A stretch of 64,000 nt of DNA from Rothia mucilaginosa ATCC 25296 (lineage in GTDB: Bacteria > Actinomycetota > Actinomycetes > Actinomycetales > Micrococcaceae). The translations under genes were made by a program, and so were the position numbers. Shown here one piece after another: positions 54,535-63,737 of this stretch. The notes beneath the pieces were generated by a model. The model searched no databases and was not told the origin of the DNA. It saw nothing but the letters and a program-made list of their open reading frames with translations. Position 1 is the first letter of the stretch, and each line of letters opens with the position of its first letter. The stretch lies in the NCBI RefSeq assembly GCF_000175615.1, contig NZ_ACVO01000017.1, positions 1 through 64,000 of the forward strand, given 5' to 3'.

Positions 54535-56946
54535 GTGGCTTTTGTGAATAAAACAATGCTCCATATCGACCATTCCGAATTGCACTCTCTGCAGCAGGAA
54601 ACCTCGTGGGAGGCCCTACCCGAGGAAGCACGCGCTCTCAGCGTTGCGGCGGCTTTCTCCCTGCTCCGCCACTTTGAGCGCGCTCAGGACCGTGGCGAAA
54701 AGGTTTTCTTCCCCGATATGTACACCCCCGTAGGTGTGGACCTGGGTTTCAACATGACTCAGCGTTTCATTGCGGTCGGTGACAATGTTCTCTTCCGTGA
54801 GGCACTCAATAAGCTCATTGCGGCGCTGGTCAACGCTGACTATCTTGAGGTGTCCCTCAGCCAGCTGCATCCGGGCAACCTGCACTACACCCTCAGCGAG
54901 GCTGGCCGTGAACTTTTGGGTACCCCGAAGGAACAGCAGGCGCAGGCTCTTCTGCCGGTCCTGCCCCTCCTCAGCGGCGTGTACCTCTACTACCTGAAGC
55001 AGTTCTACCCGGTTCTGCTCTCGCATATTACGGTGCGTGAGCTTCTGCCCATCGTCCTGAGTGTTACCCCGGCCTATCCCGCGGCGGCTCCCGTGAAGAT
55101 TCGTGAGCTGGTGCTGCGCGAGTGCGGTTTTGTGCAGGGCTGGTACGGCCTGTCGTACCTGGAGCAGCGCATTGTTGAGCCGGTGATTGCTCAGGCGCTG
55201 AGCCTGCTGACCCGTGAGGGCTACCTGCGCACCAAGACGATTCACGAGCACACGGATTCTCCGCTGACTCTGTACTCGCTGTCGCCTTCGGCGAAGGAAC
55301 TGGTGACCCGCCACGAGGAGACCGGCGTGCCGGCGAGCGAGCTGAGCTCCGTGCTGGCGTCGGTGAAGGATGAGGGCACCTCGATTACCGCCGAGGATAT
55401 TTCCGCAACCGATGCTCTGCTGACTCATATGGGCGTTCTTCTGCTCGACACCCTCAACGACCATGGCGCCGATGTGGAGCTGAGCCTTCCGAGCCTGGAG
55501 CAGGTCTTTGACCGCGACGAGCGCATTCAGCAGGCGTCCTCAAACCCCTATTTTGCGCAGATTGACGCGCAGGATTACATCTACGATGTGCTGATTGCCC
55601 ACCATTACCTGTCCGAGCGTGAGACCGTCTACTCGTTGGGTTCCGCGCTTGCGCCTGCCCTGGCGCAGATGGCTGAGCCGAGCATTCAGAAGCTGGTGGC
55701 TTCGGCGCTGCTGGATCCTGCCGCTGTGGACGCTCTGCCGTACCCGCATCAGCTGCTTCACCCGATTCTGAAGCTTGTGGAGGAGAGCCCGCGCATCTCC
55801 TACTACGATATTTACGATGAGCTGAAGCTCGCCCTGGACATCCCGTATCTGCAGGGTGAGGTCGCTCCGCACCGTTACAAGCTGACCCCGCGTCTGCGTA
55901 ACCGCTATTCGGTGGCGATGCACGTGCTGAAGGGCGAGCGCTACCTGAACGCTCTGCGTGAGGGTACCGGTCGTACTTCCCGTAAGAACCCGGAGCGTTA
56001 TGAGCTGAGCGAGGCAGGCAAGGAACTGCTGAAGCGCTTCCCGGAGGGTGCTCCGGAGGCTGTGACTGCCCGTATGGCGCCGCTGCCGCCGCAGTCGCTC
56101 AAGCACAAGCTGCCTCAGGATATTGCGGCTGAGCTGCAGGCTCGTGAGGAGGCTCTTCAGGCGGCAAAGGAGGCGCGTGCGGCGGAGCGTCAGGCTCGCC
56201 TGGCGGCTCGTGAGGGTGCTTCGCGTGAGTCGTTGGCTCCGGTGCCGGGTGCTTCTCCGGCGTTGCTGGCGCGTCCGGCTGGTTCGCCGGTGGCGACCTC
56301 CGCTCAGGTGCCGGTTGAGGTTCCGGTTGCACCGGTCGCTGCTGCACCGATCGCTACTGCCCCCGCCCAGTCGGTTATTTCCGCTCCGGCTGTTTCCGCT
56401 GCTGAGCCGTCGGCCGCTCTGCAGGTTGCTGCCGCCCAGGTGCGTGAGGCTCTGAAGCGTTACCGTCAGGTCTTCCGTCGTGAGGCTCTGGCGCCCGCCC
56501 TGGCGCAGGTGTCCGAGGAGCGTTTCCGCCGTATTGGTTTCGATCTGTTCCTGATGCGCGGCTACACCGTGGAGGCTCTGGAGGCTCAAGGCGTGGACGG
56601 CGTGGCAACCCCCGCCACCGGAGAAAAAGAGCGAGCATTCTATGTTCGTACTCTGCGCCCGGCAGCTAACGGCGTGCTGTCCGCGAGCGTTCAGCCGCAG
56701 GATATTACCGCGTTCTTCCTTGCGATTCACGCCCGCGGCGGTCAGCTCGGCACCTTCATCACGAACGCCCCGTTCAGCGATGAGGCGTACGACGAGTTCA
56801 TCCGCTGCTCGACCAAGTACCCGAACATTCTGGTGGATTTAGTGTCCGGCGATGAGCTGCAGGACCGTCTCATTGCCCACCGCCTCGGCGTGGTCGAGGG
56901 CACGAACGGCTTGCTGGAACTCAACGGCGAATACTTCGCCGGCTAG
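54535..56946 (+). CDS. Long winged-helix protein with degenerate Mrr domain
   Basis: This 803-residue protein is related to the preceding Mrr enzyme. It has several winged-helix-like repeats (each ending LSEAGRELL- or LSPSAKELV-type), a Glu/Ala-rich helix (about 540-565), a Pro/Ala/Val linker (about 570-640) and a C-terminal Mrr-like domain. Asp688 is kept (GVDGVATP), but the Q-x-K strand reads FYVRT, so nuclease activity is unlikely. Both proteins end alike (IAHRLGVVEGT here, IRHRVGVLDGE there). The start is GTG 54535 with AAGGAG 6 bases upstream. The role may be sensing or target recognition for the smaller protein; this is inference. Confidence 0.7.
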   Translation: MAFVNKTMLHIDHSELHSLQQETSWEALPEEARALSVAAAFSLLRHFERAQDRGEKVFFPDMYTPVGVDLGFNMTQRFIAVGDNVLFREALNKLIAALVNADYLEVSLSQLHPGNLHYTLSEAGRELLGTPKEQQAQALLPVLPLLSGVYLYYLKQFYPVLLSHITVRELLPIVLSVTPAYPAAAPVKIRELVLRECGFVQGWYGLSYLEQRIVEPVIAQALSLLTREGYLRTKTIHEHTDSPLTLYSLSPSAKELVTRHEETGVPASELSSVLASVKDEGTSITAEDISATDALLTHMGVLLLDTLNDHGADVELSLPSLEQVFDRDERIQQASSNPYFAQIDAQDYIYDVLIAHHYLSERETVYSLGSALAPALAQMAEPSIQKLVASALLDPAAVDALPYPHQLLHPILKLVEESPRISYYDIYDELKLALDIPYLQGEVAPHRYKLTPRLRNRYSVAMHVLKGERYLNALREGTGRTSRKNPERYELSEAGKELLKRFPEGAPEAVTARMAPLPPQSLKHKLPQDIAAELQAREEALQAAKEARAAERQARLAAREGASRESLAPVPGASPALLARPAGSPVATSAQVPVEVPVAPVAAAPIATAPAQSVISAPAVSAAEPSAALQVAAAQVREALKRYRQVFRREALAPALAQVSEERFRRIGFDLFLMRGYTVEALEAQGVDGVATPATGEKERAFYVRTLRPAANGVLSASVQPQDITAFFLAIHARGGQLGTFITNAPFSDEAYDEFIRCSTKYPNILVDLVSGDELQDRLIAHRLGVVEGTNGLLELNGEYFAG

Positions 56947-56982
56947 CCTACCCCGCTAGTAGCTTGTAGCCCATCTTGGGCA

Positions 56983-57032
56983 CGCCCCGGTCTTCCTCTC
57001 CTGCACGTTCAGGAGGGAGAAAGCCGGGGCGT
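56983..57032 (+). terminator. Terminator after the degenerate Mrr gene
   Basis: CGCCCCGG pairs with CCGGGGCG at the base and CTCTCCTG/CAGGAGGGAG near the tip, followed by TTTT. Confidence 0.75.
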
Positions 57033-57178
57033 TTTCGCGCCTGAGCCCCGGTGAGTTGTCCACAGATGAGCTGTTTTCCTCGCGTTCGGTGCCGCTCAGC
57101 CCGTAATATTGCCGGTTTAAGCGACCCATATCACCGAAAATCGTGGTTGAAGGCACACCCCTGAGTTAGGATATGAAC

Positions 57179-58936
57179 ATGAGCACTTACCAGGAACTTC
57201 CCAGCATCTACCGATTGAAGCGCTCGCTGACCGACGTCGATCAGATTGCTAACGAATATTTTGAAAAGGTCCTCGACCTGAACCCCGTCCATGCAACCGA
57301 GCTTGGTCGTAAGGGCGTAGAGACCCTGTACCCCGACTACTCGCCCGCCGGCGAGAAGGCTTTCGCGCGCCTTGCAAAGAAGACTTTGAAGAAGGTCGAT
57401 AACGTCCTGCCTATTGATGACGTTGACTTGGTCACCCTGGATGCTCTGCAGGAGCGCCTGAGCCTGTACCGCAAGCAGCACAAGGCTGGCTTTGGTGGCT
57501 GGCAGATGAACAATATTGCCTCCGTCCCGCAGGAAGTGCGCTCGGTCTTTGACCTGATGAAGCGCAACACCCAGCAGGACTGGGAGCACATTATTGGTCG
57601 TATGCACCGCGTGACCGAGGCGCTGGAGGGCTACATCCAGACCCTTGAGGCAGCTCGTGAAGAGGGCAAGGTCGCCCCGCGCCGTCAGGTGGATATTGTC
57701 ATTGAGCAGACCGCCGCGTACTACGCTCCCGGTGGTTTCTTTGACGAGTTGGCTACTGAGGTCGCCGAGGCTGTCCCCGCGCTGAAGGATGAGGCTGCCG
57801 CAGGTGCCGAGGCTGCAAAGGAAGGCTACCGCCGCCTCAACAGCTACCTGGTGGAGAAGCTGCAGCCGATCGCTCCCTCCCGCGACGCTGTGGGCCGTAA
57901 GGCGTACAGCCTGCACTCCCGTTCGTTCCTGGGTACCACCATTGACCTGGACGAAACCTACGCTTGGGGCGTGAAGGAGCTGGAGAGCATTATCGCTCGT
58001 CAGCGTGAGGTTGCCGAGGAGATTGAGCCGGGCGCAAGCATTGAGCGTGCGAAGCAGCTGCTCGATGAAGATCCGGCACGTCAGCTGCACGGCACCGATG
58101 AGCTGAAGGCGTGGATGCAGAAGCTCGCCGACGCCGCGGTGGAGAACCTGGCGGGTAGCCACTTTGAAATTGGCGGCCCCATGCGCCGCATTGAGTGCTG
58201 CATTGCGCCCACGAACGAGGGCGGTATTTACTACACCGGCCCCTCCCCCGATTTCTCGCGTCCGGGCCGCATGTGGTGGTCGGTTCCCGAGGGTGAGGAT
58301 ACGTTCACTACCTGGCGTGAAACCTCCACCGTGTACCACGAGGGCGTTCCGGGCCACCACCTGCAGATCGCTATTGCTACGGCTCTGCAGGGCACCATGA
58401 ACTCCTGGCGTACAAACATGCTGTGGGTTTCCGGTCACGGTGAGGGCTGGGCACTGTACGCCGAGCGCCTCATGGAGGAACTGGGCTACCTGAAGGATCC
58501 GGGTGACCGCATGGGCATGCTGAATGCTCAGCGTATGCGCGCCGCCCGCGTGGTCTTCGATATTGGTGTTCACTGCGAGATGCCGATTCCCGCGGAGTGG
58601 GCTGAGCAGCTGGGCGTTGAGCCGGGCACCATCTGGACCTCTGAGCTGGGTTATGAGTTCTTGAAGCTGAACCTGGACGAGTCCGAGGGTCACCTGCGTT
58701 TCGAGTTCCTGCGTTACCTGGGTTGGCCGGGTCAGGCGCCGAGCTACAAGATTGGCGAGCGCCTCTGGCTGGAACTGCGTGATCAGGCTGTGCGCCGTGG
58801 CGATGACATGCGCGCGTTCCACACGCGTGCACTTCTGCTCGGTTCGGTGGGTCTGGATACTCTGCGCCGCGCCCTGACCGATGAGATGATGCTCCCTCTG
58901 GACACTGAGGATGACGACGATGAGGACGACGAGTAG
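57179..58936 (+). CDS. DUF885 family protein
   Basis: This 585-residue cytosolic protein is of the DUF885 family, thought to be zinc-dependent peptidase-like. It has the conserved HEGVPGHHLQIA (about 392-403) and the preceding YYTGPSPDFSRPG segment, with an acidic C-terminal tail (DDDEDDE). No experimental function is known to me for this group. The ATG at 57179 has AGGA 7 bases upstream; the ATG two codons earlier is too close to that site. It is monocistronic. Confidence 0.85.
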   Translation: MSTYQELPSIYRLKRSLTDVDQIANEYFEKVLDLNPVHATELGRKGVETLYPDYSPAGEKAFARLAKKTLKKVDNVLPIDDVDLVTLDALQERLSLYRKQHKAGFGGWQMNNIASVPQEVRSVFDLMKRNTQQDWEHIIGRMHRVTEALEGYIQTLEAAREEGKVAPRRQVDIVIEQTAAYYAPGGFFDELATEVAEAVPALKDEAAAGAEAAKEGYRRLNSYLVEKLQPIAPSRDAVGRKAYSLHSRSFLGTTIDLDETYAWGVKELESIIARQREVAEEIEPGASIERAKQLLDEDPARQLHGTDELKAWMQKLADAAVENLAGSHFEIGGPMRRIECCIAPTNEGGIYYTGPSPDFSRPGRMWWSVPEGEDTFTTWRETSTVYHEGVPGHHLQIAIATALQGTMNSWRTNMLWVSGHGEGWALYAERLMEELGYLKDPGDRMGMLNAQRMRAARVVFDIGVHCEMPIPAEWAEQLGVEPGTIWTSELGYEFLKLNLDESEGHLRFEFLRYLGWPGQAPSYKIGERLWLELRDQAVRRGDDMRAFHTRALLLGSVGLDTLRRALTDEMMLPLDTEDDDDEDDE

Positions 58937-59013
58937 CCTCTAGTCTGCTCGCTCCTCGTTGAGTGGATCTCTGGAGTCTCTGAACTGGAGCCTCTGATTA
59001 GGAGCTCTATGGA

Positions 59014-59055
59014 CGAAGCCCCCGCTTCAGCTTTATAGCTGAGGCGGGGGCTTCG
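59014..59055. terminator. Terminator between convergent genes
   Basis: CGAAGCCCCCGC pairs with GCGGGGGCTTCG, with the inner CAGCT/AGCTG continuing the stem. Confidence 0.75.
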
Positions 59056-59078
59056 TTGTCGAGTTTTAGCTCTCGGGG

Positions 59079-60371
59079 CTATCCGAAGTTTGCGGCGCCG
59101 GGGTCGGTGGTGCCGAATCCCATGCCGGTGGAGTCGTTCAGGTCCACCAGGTGCGGGGCAAAACGGCACCAGTAGTCGGTGAGCGCGCCGTTTGATTCGC
59201 GGATGCCCACGCCTACGGTGCGTCCGTCGACCACCCACACACCGAGAATGGGGTGGCTGACCGGGTTAATAATGCCTTCGTAGCGCGGTGCCGGGATGTA
59301 CTCCTGATAGATGAATTCGCTTTCGGGGGCGTTGGCGAAGAAGTCGTCATCTTCGGGCTTGATGAAGACGTCATAGTCGGGGGCGTAGATTTCTACGCCG
59401 TCGCCTTCGCGTCCGAAGAGGGGCTTGCGAACCCAGTTGCGCATGCCGCCGCGGTGACCCGCGTAGGTGGGTACGAGGTTCGGGTGGCCGGGGTACTTAT
59501 CCCAGAGCGCGGCGAGCAGCAGCTTATTGGAGAGGAACATCTTCCACGCCGGCTCGATCCAGCGGTCCATGGAGTCGTGGTAGGCGAAGAGGAGCTTGTC
59601 GTAGCCTGCTTCGCTGTCGGTGACCAGGTCTTCCCAGGGGTAGAGCTTGAAGAGGTTGGTGATGCGCCGTCCCTGTGCGTCTTCCCAGCTCTTGGTGTCT
59701 TCGTTGAAGATGACTTCGTCGATGGGAATCATGTGGGTTTTGATGCCCGCCTGCTGTGCCGAGTAGGCGATGAGCCAGAGGTTGTTGTAGTCCTCGTTGG
59801 TCTCGTCAATCTCGGGGGGCACGTGCGCCAGGTGCAGTACGGGCTGCACGCCCGCGGTGATTTCGGGGGCGAAGATGTGGCGCCAACGGTTGGTGAAGGC
59901 TTCGCCGATTTCACCCCAGTGGGCGTAGCCGCGGGTGTCGAGGCGCTGGTCTTTCGCCCAGGTTTTCTGACTGACTGCCGCCTCCACGATGCCGGTGGGG
60001 GTGTCGGCGTTGTATTCGAGCAGCTTCATCGGGTCGCCGGGCACACCCGAGTAGGTGAAGTCGAAGCGGCCGTAGAAGTCGGCGTCGCGGCGGTTCCAGG
60101 ATTCAACCGCGAGGTTGAACGCCGCCTGGGGCAGGCCGAGGGTACCAAACGCGCCGGAGGCAATGTACTCGACGGTTTCCAGGCACATGCGGTGCATTTC
60201 TTCCGCCTGGGCGCGCACAGAGTCCATTTCTTGCGGGCTGAAAATGTAGGCGGCGTATTCGTTCCAGTAGTGGTCGGTGTCGTGGGGGCCGTCCACGCTG
60301 TAGGTGAGGCCTTCCTCAATGATGACGTTCTCCCAGTCGGGTCGGCCGACGGGAAATTCTTCGCGGCGCAT
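59079..60371 (-). CDS. Glutathionylspermidine-synthase-like ATP-grasp protein (YgiC-type)
   Basis: This 430-residue protein of the GSP synthetase C-terminal (ATP-grasp) family contains LEYNADTPTGIVEAA, KPLFGREGDGVEIY and FIYQEYIPAPRYEG, matching ATP- and metal-site segments. Actinobacteria do not make glutathionylspermidine, so the product is probably a different amide bond; E. coli YgiC is similarly unassigned. The ATG at 60371 starts 134 bases after the stop codon of the Ser-rich membrane gene, which is the likely operon partner. Confidence 0.88.
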   Translation of the reverse strand: MRREEFPVGRPDWENVIIEEGLTYSVDGPHDTDHYWNEYAAYIFSPQEMDSVRAQAEEMHRMCLETVEYIASGAFGTLGLPQAAFNLAVESWNRRDADFYGRFDFTYSGVPGDPMKLLEYNADTPTGIVEAAVSQKTWAKDQRLDTRGYAHWGEIGEAFTNRWRHIFAPEITAGVQPVLHLAHVPPEIDETNEDYNNLWLIAYSAQQAGIKTHMIPIDEVIFNEDTKSWEDAQGRRITNLFKLYPWEDLVTDSEAGYDKLLFAYHDSMDRWIEPAWKMFLSNKLLLAALWDKYPGHPNLVPTYAGHRGGMRNWVRKPLFGREGDGVEIYAPDYDVFIKPEDDDFFANAPESEFIYQEYIPAPRYEGIINPVSHPILGVWVVDGRTVGVGIRESNGALTDYWCRFAPHLVDLNDSTGMGFGTTDPGAANFG

Positions 60372-60505
60372 GAGGGGCTAGGCTCCTTCGAAGTAGTGAA
60401 TGGAAAGCGGTGTTGTTACGTCACCGCGGGTGTGGTTGTTCTGGTGAGGAAAATGCGGGCGGGACCGTTCAGTCCCTGCCCGCATTCAGTGTCATGGCTG
60501 ATGGC

Positions 60506-61432
60506 TTAGCCGCCGGAGCGGCCGCCACCGGACTTGGAACCGCCACCGAAACCGCCCTTGCTGCCGGACTTCGAGGAAGAGCCAGACTTGGACGAGGAAC
60601 CAGACTTCGAGGACGAACCCGACTTGGAGCCGGACTTCGAGGTGTTCGACTTACTGTAGGAGCCGGTGCTACCGCTATTGCTGGTGCCCTGCTTACCGCT
60701 GGAGACCGAGCCGGTGGTCTTGTTACGCACCGTGGAGGTCTTACCGGAGTTATTGGTGCTGGTCACCTTGCCGGAGGAGACGGTGGAGGACTTCTTCGCG
60801 CTGCGGTAGGAGTCTTCGAAGCTACCGCCCTTGGAGGACACACCGCTGTAGACGGTGCCGTTGCTGGGGCGGGTGGTGCTACCTCCGGAGAGCTTGGTAC
60901 CCACACCGGGAACCGTGGGGGTGCCGGTAGAGTTCGCGGCACTTTGGCGGCCCAGGTAGTACCAGAGGAACGCATTCGAATTATTGTGGGTGGTGGTCGA
61001 TCCAGAAGAGGTAGTCGAACCAGAAGAACCGGAAGAACCCGACAAGCTCGACGAGCCCGAGGAGTCGCTGCTGGACGAGTCGGTCGGCTCCTGAACGCCT
61101 GCCTTCTCACATTCGCTATCTTCCACGCGCAGGCCGGTCTTCGCGTCCTGGCAGACGCGGGCGTACTCTTCGCCCTGCGACAGGAACGCGTTTTCTTCCT
61201 GGTGCATGGAGTTGTAGGCGAAGATGCCACCGCCAACCAGCAGCACGCCAGCGCCAGCTACGGCAATCATCTTGGCGATGCCGGGGCGGGTCGCACCCAG
61301 GTTCAGGGTCTGCTGGGCAGAGGTCTGTGCGGCGCGGGTAGCGAAATCTGCAACCGCCTCCATGCGATTGCGGGGCTTCTTCGGGCCGTTGGGGGTGGTG
61401 GTTCCGCCGGGGTATTGGGGAGCAGAACTCAT
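60506..61432 (-). CDS. Ser/Gly-rich membrane-anchored protein, possible YgiB-like partner
   Basis: This 308-residue protein has a cytosolic 50-residue N-terminus, one hydrophobic helix (about 54-74, MIAVAGAGVLLVGGGIFAY), a short extracytoplasmic domain with two Cys (CQDAKTG, DSECEK), then a very long Ser/Gly/Thr/Lys-rich tail (KSGSSSKSGSSSKSGS repeats). The domain with paired Cys before FLWYYLGRQS recalls DUF1190 (YgiB), which usually sits beside YgiC, as here. The ATG at 61432 has AAGGAGAG 4-5 bases upstream. The match to DUF1190 is tentative. Confidence 0.6.
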   Translation of the reverse strand: MSSAPQYPGGTTTPNGPKKPRNRMEAVADFATRAAQTSAQQTLNLGATRPGIAKMIAVAGAGVLLVGGGIFAYNSMHQEENAFLSQGEEYARVCQDAKTGLRVEDSECEKAGVQEPTDSSSSDSSGSSSLSGSSGSSGSTTSSGSTTTHNNSNAFLWYYLGRQSAANSTGTPTVPGVGTKLSGGSTTRPSNGTVYSGVSSKGGSFEDSYRSAKKSSTVSSGKVTSTNNSGKTSTVRNKTTGSVSSGKQGTSNSGSTGSYSKSNTSKSGSKSGSSSKSGSSSKSGSSSKSGSKGGFGGGSKSGGGRSGG

Positions 61433-61741
61433 GCATCTCTCCTTGAAAGGTGGTGCGTGGCGTAACGCTCAACGCGTACATGAAGCTGAGTGGGTACAGC
61501 ATCATCCGGCGACTTTCGCCGGACTATCGGTGTGGTTCCAGCATATCAAGCCCTAGCTTTCGGATTATTAGCTGACGGCAAAATCTCAGCAAGCTTCGCC
61601 GCATGTTGCGCAGTTGTTTCCTTTCTGTTTGCTTTTGCGATGATTCCTAATTAACTATCAGCCGATTTAACCGCCTATGTGGGGGGCAGCTGGCGGCACC
61701 GGTGGCGGCGTTGATGGTTGGACTGCGCTGCTGGCGGCGTT

Positions 61742-61788
61742 GCTGGTTGGGCAGCTGGGTTGGGCTGTGTCGCTGGTTGGGCAGCTGG
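61742..61788. repeat. 17-base direct repeat, 30-base period
   Basis: GCTGGTTGGGCAGCTGG occurs at 61742-61758 and 61772-61788 in the 480-base gap before the symporter gene. No other element is evident in this gap apart from the -10 box at 61901. Confidence 0.5.
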
Positions 61789-61900
61789 ATGTACAGCCGA
61801 AAAGTGCCACCGGAAGGTCACGGTTCGTCACACATCCCCTACACTGCACCGGATTGAAACACTTCTTCACACAAACTCGCGCCGGAGCGCGCAAAAGTTT

Positions 61901-61913
61901 TAGAGTATGCCAC
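61901..61913 (+). promoter_or_regulatory. -10 box of the symporter gene, leaderless start
   Basis: TAGAGT (61901-61906) ends 7 bases before ATG 61914. There is no Shine-Dalgarno, so the mRNA should begin at or next to the start codon. Confidence 0.55.
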
Positions 61914-63329
61914 ATGTCTACACCGCATGCATCATCTCGTTCACGTCTGCCCAAGTGGGCTACTTCTTTCGGCAACCAAATCATTGCCTCCCTCATTCTG
62001 GGTATTGTTCTCGGCGCGCTCGCCCTCGCACTGGGTGGGGACGCGAAGAGCAATCCCAACTGGCTCATGGTGACCTTGGATACCATCGGCTCCTCCTACG
62101 TCACTCTGCTGAAAGCGGCCGTTGTTCCACTGATTTTCACCGCCGTGGTCGCCTCCATCTCTAACCTGTCGCAGGTGACGAACGCGGCGCGCCTGGCGGT
62201 CAACACGCTCATTTGGTTTGCGATTACCGCGTTCTTCGCGGTGCTCATCGGTATTGCGATGGGCCTAATCGTTCAGCCGGGCGTGGGCGCGCAGGTGCAA
62301 GGCAAGGCGTACACCGGCTCGACCGGTTCGTGGACTGCTTTCCTGACCGGTCTGATTCCGGTGAACTTCCTGGGTCTGGGTGTCAGCGCTAAGTCCGGTG
62401 ATTCCGGCATCACCGCGTCGGCATCCTTTAACGTACTGCAGATTCTGGTCATTTCCGGTGCGGTCGGCATTGCCGCGCTGAAGGTTGGCGAGGCTGCCAA
62501 GCCGTTCATTGACGTGGTCAAGAGCGCCCTGGCGATTATTCAGAAGATTCTGTGGTGGATTATTCGCCTAGCACCGCTGGGCACCGTGGGTCTGATCGCT
62601 AAGGCTGTGTTTGCGTACGGTTGGGCGTCGATGGGTTCGCTGGTCGCGTTCGTTATCGCACTCTACATTGGCCTGCTACTGGTCTTCCTCGTGGTCTACC
62701 CGATTATTGTTCGGGCGAACGGTCTGTCGGTCCGTCAGTACTTCTCGGGCGTGTGGCCGGCGCTCCAGCTGGGCTTCGTATCCCGCTCTTCGATGGGTTC
62801 GATGCCGATGACCCAGACCGTTGCCGAACGCAACCTGGGTGTTCCCCGCGCCTACGCGTCCTTCGCGGTTCCGCTGGGTGCGACCACCAAGATGGACGGC
62901 TGCGCTTCGGTTTACCCGGCACTTGCCGCGATTTTCGTGGCTCAGTTCTACGGTATTCAGCTGGACTTCACCCAGTATCTGCTGATTGTGATGGTGTCCG
63001 TGCTCGGTTCGGCTGCGACTGCCGGTACGACCGGCGCTATCGTGATGCTGACCCTGACCCTTTCCACTCTGGGTCTGCCCCTGGACGGCGTGGGTCTGCT
63101 CCTGGCGATTGACCCAATCGTTGACATGGGTCGTACCGCTCTGAACGTTGCCGGTCAGGCTCTGGTTCCCGCGATTGTGGCTCGCCGCGAGGGCATCTTG
63201 GATGAGGAGCTCTACAACGCTCCCCGTTCGGAGGGCGGCTTCGTGGCTCAGGAATTCTACGATGAGCGCATCGCCGGCGAGGCGCAGCGACTTCACGAGG
63301 TGGAGGACGCAGGCGCGGCACGCCGCTAA
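61914..63329 (+). CDS. Dicarboxylate/amino acid:cation symporter (DAACS family)
   Basis: This 471-residue membrane carrier of the GltP/DctA fold probably imports glutamate, aspartate or C4-dicarboxylates with Na+ or H+. It has about eight helices, two re-entrant loops, the Ser-rich SRSSMGSMPMTQT and the substrate site IDPIVDMGRTALNVAGQA. The C-terminal 45 residues are cytosolic. The frame stays open upstream to 61677, but those 79 residues are low-complexity and lack family similarity. The ATG at 61914 was chosen because the typical N-terminus follows and a -10 box lies just upstream. Confidence 0.92.
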   Translation: MSTPHASSRSRLPKWATSFGNQIIASLILGIVLGALALALGGDAKSNPNWLMVTLDTIGSSYVTLLKAAVVPLIFTAVVASISNLSQVTNAARLAVNTLIWFAITAFFAVLIGIAMGLIVQPGVGAQVQGKAYTGSTGSWTAFLTGLIPVNFLGLGVSAKSGDSGITASASFNVLQILVISGAVGIAALKVGEAAKPFIDVVKSALAIIQKILWWIIRLAPLGTVGLIAKAVFAYGWASMGSLVAFVIALYIGLLLVFLVVYPIIVRANGLSVRQYFSGVWPALQLGFVSRSSMGSMPMTQTVAERNLGVPRAYASFAVPLGATTKMDGCASVYPALAAIFVAQFYGIQLDFTQYLLIVMVSVLGSAATAGTTGAIVMLTLTLSTLGLPLDGVGLLLAIDPIVDMGRTALNVAGQALVPAIVARREGILDEELYNAPRSEGGFVAQEFYDERIAGEAQRLHEVEDAGAARR

Positions 63330-63348
63330 TCTGGCGAAGGCTCACGCA

Positions 63349-63380
63349 CACGGCGCTAGGCGGTACTGCTTAGCGCCGTG
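63349..63380 (+). terminator. Terminator of the symporter gene
   Basis: CACGGCGCTA pairs perfectly with TAGCGCCGTG, 20 bases past the stop codon. Confidence 0.65.
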
Positions 63381-63498
63381 TCGCTTCTCCGCCACCCATG
63401 CCCCCAGCATGGGTGAAATACATTTGTCAAACGTCATAAAAATGTCACTATTGATTCTTTTTTTCTTTAAGGTTTGAGAAGAGTTATGATTTTGAACG

Positions 63499-63540
63499 GC
63501 GTGTTCCATCTCCTACGTGGTTGAGGGGGATGGGACACGC
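63499..63540 (+). terminator. Second terminator-like hairpin with U run
   Basis: GCGTGTTCCATC pairs with GATGGGACACGC (one mismatch) and is followed by TCTTTTT. Upstream lies TATGAT (63485-63490). The 63330-63737 gap has no protein-coding gene; this hairpin may end a short RNA or be a second terminator. Confidence 0.6.
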
Positions 63541-63737
63541 TCTTTTTATGCCCGCCGGTTTTATGCCCCCTCGTTATACCCCTCAGCTCGGCACTCCAAC
63601 CCTCCAACAGATCACGCCCCCCAGATCACACCAAGGACCCGTGTTCAACGCTGACGCACCGGCGGAGGCTTCCACCCAGTGACCCTCAATCTGCACCCGA
63701 GAGTAAAGCTCCCCAACAACGCTCTAAAATAGAACCC

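Noticed and set aside
61677..61913. 79-residue N-terminal extension of the symporter
   Set aside because: Sequence is Gly/Val/Leu low complexity with a 30-base repeat; a -10 box directly before ATG 61914 argues for the shorter protein.
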